DNA of 9,221 bases from JBBQZL01 sp038207745 (GTDB lineage: Bacteria > Actinomycetota > Thermoleophilia > Solirubrobacterales > 70-9), in assembly GCA_038207745.1 (NCBI GenBank), contig JBBQZL010000108.1, forward strand, positions 1-9,221. The letters are read 5' to 3'. This document shows, one piece after another, positions 6,642 through 9,221 of this stretch. The translations under genes and the position numbers were made by a program. Below the pieces are notes generated by a model. It was not told the DNA's origin and made no database searches. It worked only from the letters and a program-made list of their open reading frames with translations. Position 1 is the stretch's first letter; each line of letters begins with the position of its first letter.

Positions 6642-7362
6642 GGGCGCCGCCAACTTGACCCCTGATGATGAGAGACTTGACCGGATGCGCAGATTCGCCC
6701 GCATACTGTCCATTGCGCTGATAACGGCCGGCCTTGTCACCGCGGCCGATGTGGCGATAACGCTTGCCTACCAGGAGCCGATCTCGTCGCTGTATGGCGA
6801 TATCCAGCAGCAGCAGGCCGTGGATCAGCTCAACGCATTGAATTCCAGCTCTGCGCAGGTTGCCGACTTCGCCGCCACCAAGAAGGTCTTGAGTCCCCGC
6901 GCAAGGGCATTGATCCTGGCCAGGCGCTTCTCGAGCCGATTGATCGACGGACAAGCGATCGGGAGGATCCGGGTCCCTGCCATGGGCGGACTCAACTCCG
7001 TCGTCGTGCAGGGCACGGGAACATCCGACCTGCAAAAGGGGCCGGGCCACTACCCGACTACTTCACTGCCGGGTGAGGCGGGCACGGTTGCGATCGCGGG
7101 ACATCGCACCACCTACGCGGCGCCCTTCAACAAGATCAACGAGATCGCAAAGGGCGACCGGATCACTCTCGAGATGCCCTACGGCACCTTCATCTACACC
7201 GTGACCGGCACAGCGATCGTCGACCCGTCAGACGTCTCGGTTGTCGACGGTGTCGGCCATCCGCAACTCGTGCTGAGTGCCTGCCACCCGCTTTACAGCG
7301 CAGCCCAGCGATACATCGTCTTCGCCAGGCTGAGCCACATAGCGATACCCGGTTCCGGCTGA
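6640..7362 (+). CDS. Sortase, class E-like transpeptidase
   Basis: Membrane-anchored cysteine transpeptidase expected to attach proteins with an LPxTG/LAxTG-like signal to peptidoglycan. From ATG 6640 (240 residues) there is an N-terminal hydrophobic anchor (about 20-42), an extracellular linker, and a sortase beta-barrel. The catalytic His155 is in TVAIAGHRTTY, Cys215 in LVLSACHPLYS and Arg224 in AAQRYIVFA. The CHPxYSAAQR pattern is closest to class E sortases of high-GC actinobacteria. ATG 6640 shares the bases CATG with the argG start at 6641; ATG 6685 (225 residues) is an alternative that keeps the anchor, has a GAGAG stretch upstream and leaves 43 bases between the genes. No sorting signal is visible in any product in this window, so the substrates must be elsewhere. 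It converges on the Thr-rich membrane gene 26 bases away. Confidence 0.92.
   Translation: MGAANLTPDDERLDRMRRFARILSIALITAGLVTAADVAITLAYQEPISSLYGDIQQQQAVDQLNALNSSSAQVADFAATKKVLSPRARALILARRFSSRLIDGQAIGRIRVPAMGGLNSVVVQGTGTSDLQKGPGHYPTTSLPGEAGTVAIAGHRTTYAAPFNKINEIAKGDRITLEMPYGTFIYTVTGTAIVDPSDVSVVDGVGHPQLVLSACHPLYSAAQRYIVFARLSHIAIPGSG
6653..6682. repeat. Direct repeat ACTTGACC in the argG/sortase start region
   Basis: ACTTGACC occurs at 6653-6660 and 6675-6682, with starts 22 bases apart (two helical turns), just upstream of the argG start codons and over the sortase N-terminus. The spacing suits a regulator binding one face of the helix, and TTGACC resembles a -35 element on the plus strand. It could equally be coding-sequence coincidence if the sortase starts at 6640. 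Confidence 0.3.
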
Positions 7363-7388
7363 ACCGCTGACCGCGCACGGGCCCAGGG

Positions 7389-7811
7389 TCAGGGACCGCC
7401 GATGCCTCCGGTTCCTTCGCCCTGAGTGGTCTCGGGCGGCGTCGTCGGAGTCGTCGGAGTCGTCTCGGTTGTCGTCGTCGGCTCCGTCGTGGTGGTCGGC
7501 TCGGTGCTGGTTGTCGACGTGGTCGTCGAAGACGGCGACTGCGTCGTGGTGGGATTCGTTGTGGTGGTCAGCGGCGTCGTCGAGGAGCTCGAAGAGTCGT
7601 TGCCCGATGCGAGGACGAAGACGGCGATAACGAGGCCGAGGATCACCGCAACCATGCACGCGATCACCAGGCGCACCCGCCCCCTGCGCTTCTCCTCATC
7701 GGGGTCATAGCCGCCGGGACCGCCGGATCCATAGTCGCCGCCACCGCCACCGCCACGGTCATAGTTGCCGCCACGGTCATCCCTGATCACGCGAGTCGGG
7801 TCGTCATGCAT
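7389..7811 (-). CDS. Single-pass membrane protein with Gly-rich N-terminus and Thr/Ser-rich tail
   Basis: I do not recognise a family for this 140-residue protein. ATG 7811 is set by a strong GGAGGAG (7819-7825) with a 7-base spacer, embedded in the end of the upstream gene; only 4 bases separate the two genes, so they are one operon. Residues 1-45 are cytoplasmic by the positive-inside rule: acidic/basic (MHDDPTRVIRDDRGG), then a Gly run with Tyr/Asp (18-36) and a basic KRRGRVR stop. Residues 48-68 form one transmembrane helix. Residues 69-140 are an outside tail of Ser5 followed by Thr/Pro/Glu repeats (TTTTEP, TTTTET, TTPTTPP), ending GEGTGGIGGP. Such tails often span the wall and are O-mannosylated in actinobacteria. 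There is no enzyme domain and no LPxTG signal. The coding DNA is low complexity (GTC/GAC-type triplets), so repeat length may vary between strains. Confidence 0.85.
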   Translation of the reverse strand: MHDDPTRVIRDDRGGNYDRGGGGGGDYGSGGPGGYDPDEEKRRGRVRLVIACMVAVILGLVIAVFVLASGNDSSSSSTTPLTTTTNPTTTQSPSSTTTSTTSTEPTTTTEPTTTTETTPTTPTTPPETTQGEGTGGIGGP

Positions 7812-7815
7812 CTGC

Positions 7816-8712
7816 CTACTCCTCCGATCCAAGAATCGTGTCGAGCATCGAGGCCGCCTCTGCGATCCCGAACTCATTCCGAAGCCGGCTCTCGATCTCG
7901 GCGCGACTGCTTCCGGCCACGGCCATCTGGGTCGCGAGCAGGCGGGCGCCGTCGGACGGGACGGATGATTCCGGCTTCGCGGCCACCGGTGTGTCTGGGA
8001 CCGGGGGCAGCGGCGGCGCAAGCGCCGGTGGCATCGGAGCCGCGACCAGGGGAGCCTCCGGCTCTGGCACGGGCTCTGCAACCGGAGGTATCTTAGGCGC
8101 GGGAGGCGTGTGGAGACTTGCGACCGGCGGCAACGGCGGCTTTGGCGCCTCGACGATGGGTTCGGGCTGGACCGGCACGGGTTCGGGTACGGGTGCAGCC
8201 GGCTCGGGCTCGACCACCGGCGGGGTGTAAACCGCGGGCTCGACTGGCGGTGCAGGCGCCTGGAAGGCCGGCGGCTCTGGCGGAGGCGGTGGCTCGGCCT
8301 GCGTGAAGCTCGGGGAATCGAGGTGAGGCGGCGTCGAGGTCATCACCGGAGGGCGGGCGGAAGTGCGGATATCGCGATCAATATCTGCCTTCGTCTGCTC
8401 GAGCGTGCTGATCAACTCATCGGCCTGGCGCCTCAGCACCCGCGCCTGGGCGAGCAGTGAATCAGAGACAACCGAGAGCCGGGTCACGTGCTCCTGCTCG
8501 AAATGGGCCGCACGCTGCTTGGATTCGTCGAGATAGCGCCGAGCCTGCTCCTCGGCATCGCTGATGATCCCTCCGGCGGCACGCTCGGCCGAATCGATGA
8601 TCACCTCAATGCGCTCGCTTGCGCTGGCAGGCGGCGGCTGGCCTGCACCTGATCCAGGATCGGTGGGCGGCGCGGTGCCGTATTGATCAGGTGGTCTGGG
8701 GGTTTCATTCAT
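7816..8712 (-). CDS. Coiled-coil, proline-rich protein (DivIVA-like architecture)
   Basis: A 298-residue soluble protein with three parts. Residues 1-30 are Pro/Gly-rich. Residues ~31-118 are a charged heptad-rich coiled coil (SERIEVIIDSAERAAGGII, then EEQARRYLDESKQRAAHFEQ), similar in style to DivIVA/Wag31-type and ATPase-b-like helices. Residues ~119-250 are a Pro/Ala/Glu/Val low-complexity linker (PPPPPEPP, PVPEPVPVQPEP). The last ~45 residues form a compact helical module (DGARLLATQMAVAGSSRAEI, then NEFGIAEAASMLDTIL), which looks conserved in character and may be a protein-binding domain. A polar or cell-envelope scaffolding role is inferred from architecture and from the cotranscribed membrane protein; it is not demonstrated. 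ATG 8712 opens the frame; a second in-frame ATG is absent nearby, and the SD (AAAGTGA) is weak. A putative promoter with a palindrome lies 60-100 bases upstream. Confidence 0.85.
   Translation of the reverse strand: MNETPRPPDQYGTAPPTDPGSGAGQPPPASASERIEVIIDSAERAAGGIISDAEEQARRYLDESKQRAAHFEQEHVTRLSVVSDSLLAQARVLRRQADELISTLEQTKADIDRDIRTSARPPVMTSTPPHLDSPSFTQAEPPPPPEPPAFQAPAPPVEPAVYTPPVVEPEPAAPVPEPVPVQPEPIVEAPKPPLPPVASLHTPPAPKIPPVAEPVPEPEAPLVAAPMPPALAPPLPPVPDTPVAAKPESSVPSDGARLLATQMAVAGSSRAEIESRLRNEFGIAEAASMLDTILGSEE
7819..7825 (-). promoter_or_regulatory. Shine-Dalgarno of the Thr-rich membrane protein gene
   Basis: GGAGGAG on the minus strand lies inside the last codons of the upstream coiled-coil gene, 7 bases before ATG 7811. 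It fixes this start against the longer open frame that extends to 8081 and implies coupled translation. Confidence 0.75.
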
Positions 8713-8770
8713 CGTCTGAAATCACTTTCGTCTGGTCGCAAACTTCGCCGCTGATCTTCCCGGACCCTGC

Positions 8771-8811
8771 AATCTGATTTTCAGATTCTACTCTCGCAAC
8801 AAGACGTCCAA
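8771..8811 (-). promoter_or_regulatory. Putative promoter and palindrome upstream of the coiled-coil operon
   Basis: AATCTGA-TTT-TCAGATT (8771-8787) is a perfect 7-bp-arm inverted repeat in the 131-bp region between divergent genes. On the minus strand TAGAAT (8785-8790) is a good -10, with TTGGAC (8806-8811) as a possible -35; the 15-base spacing is short. The palindrome overlaps the downstream edge of the -10, a usual position for a repressor site. It contrasts with its GC-rich surroundings. Confidence 0.45.
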
Positions 8812-8843
8812 CCCCCGCGGCCGTCCTGCATTACGGTTTTTGA

Positions 8844-9221
8844 ATGGACTCCAGCAGCCCCCGGCGGATCAAACTCGACGATCTCGGCCGATTCATGATC
8901 GACCATCAGGTATGCGGTGCCGGTTTCGACGTCTCCCACCCACAGGGGATCGGCGGCGGCCTGATGACAACGACCTGTCGCGGATGCGGTGCCAGATATG
9001 AGTATTCTGGCACAGTCTTTGCGCGCCGGGCAAAACGCAAGGCGGAGTCGATCCCTGCCGAGCCGGCAGCCGCGGCCGCGACCTCGCATCTGAGGTCCGT
9101 CCCAAGCCGGTCCGCACCGCCGAACGTGGTCCGGGGTCGCCTCACGGCCGTACCTCCGAGCGCCCCAGTGTCTGAACCGATGCCAGGGTCTGCTGATGAT
9201 AGGGAGCTGAACCCGACGGTG
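8844..9221 (+). CDS. Hypothetical protein with HxxC...CxxC putative zinc site (3' end beyond window)
   Basis: The frame is open from ATG 8844 to the window edge (126 codons), and I do not recognise the product. It starts MDSSSPRRIKLDDLGRFMID, then H21-Q-V-C24 and, 20 residues on, C45-R-G-C48-G-A-R-Y. The HxxC and CxxC pairs suggest a small zinc-binding fold at the N-terminus around a GFDVSHPQGIGGG loop. From about residue 60 the sequence turns basic (RRAKRK) and then Ala/Pro/Ser-rich and low complexity, as in a linker to a further domain. The balanced codon use, the Cys/His pattern and the divergent position opposite the coiled-coil operon argue for a real gene. Overlapping minus-strand frames lack such structure. 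No clear SD precedes the ATG. Function is unknown; a zinc-ribbon DNA- or protein-binding module is only one possibility. Confidence 0.65.
   Translation, partial: MDSSSPRRIKLDDLGRFMIDHQVCGAGFDVSHPQGIGGGLMTTTCRGCGARYEYSGTVFARRAKRKAESIPAEPAAAAATSHLRSVPSRSAPPNVVRGRLTAVPPSAPVSEPMPGSADDRELNPTV

Noticed and set aside
7437..7580. CRISPR-like or tandem DNA repeat from repeated GTCGTCGG-type units
   Set aside because: The periodicity is codon-level bias for Thr/Pro/Glu in a coding tail, with no fixed repeat and spacer units.
7426..7710. Plus-strand open frame rich in Val/Gly repeats
   Set aside because: It is the complement of the Thr-rich tail's triplet-biased DNA; the minus-strand gene has a strong SD, a transmembrane helix and operon context.
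7812..8081. N-terminal extension of the Thr-rich membrane protein frame up to 8081
   Set aside because: It overlaps the coiled-coil gene, is Arg/Pro-rich shadow sequence, and a GGAGGAG sits correctly before ATG 7811.
8781..9145. Overlapping minus-strand frames under the right-edge gene
   Set aside because: They are Arg/Ser/Pro-rich shadows; the plus-strand frame has an ordered HxxC...CxxC motif and normal composition.

Overview
The window looks like chromosome from a high-GC actinobacterium, most likely class Thermoleophilia (Solirubrobacterales-like). This is inferred from three proteins whose style I associate with that group: a delta-60-repeat secreted protein with a basic, Cys-containing C-terminal module; a coiled-coil protein ending in an Rpf-like lytic domain; and a coiled-coil/proline-rich protein with a short conserved C-terminal helical module. 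No database search was possible.

Layout, left to right. Positions 1-1909 (minus) hold the first ~636 codons of the replicative DNA polymerase III alpha subunit (dnaE); the gene runs off the left edge. Positions 2043-3387 (minus) hold a secreted delta-60 repeat protein whose frame is broken twice, both times as if one base were missing. Divergent from it is a SixA-type phosphohistidine phosphatase (3476-3913, plus). It converges on a secreted coiled-coil plus Rpf/transglycosylase-like cell-wall enzyme (3930-4964, minus), which has a promoter/operator-like palindrome upstream. Next, on the minus strand, come argininosuccinate synthase argG (5358-6641) and an overlooked 51-residue membrane microprotein (5193-5348). 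The microprotein is translationally coupled to argG and is followed by a terminator-like hairpin. A class E-like sortase (6640-7362, plus) diverges from argG, with start codons overlapping in a shared CATG. It converges on a two-gene minus-strand unit: a coiled-coil/Pro-rich protein (7816-8712), then a single-pass membrane protein with a Gly-rich cytoplasmic face and Thr/Ser-rich tail (7389-7811). At the right edge an unrecognised plus-strand gene with an HxxC...CxxC putative zinc site (8844-9221) runs off the window.

Functionally, housekeeping genes (dnaE, argG) are interleaved with cell-envelope genes (Rpf-like enzyme, sortase, Thr-rich membrane protein, DivIVA-like coiled coil, secreted repeat protein). 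I see no tRNA, rRNA, CRISPR array, insertion sequence, prophage or defence system, and no gene-free stretch longer than about 300 bases. The points most worth following up are the argG-coupled microprotein, the operator-like palindromes at the Rpf-like and coiled-coil gene promoters, the argG/sortase start overlap, and the uncharacterised envelope pair at 7389-8712.
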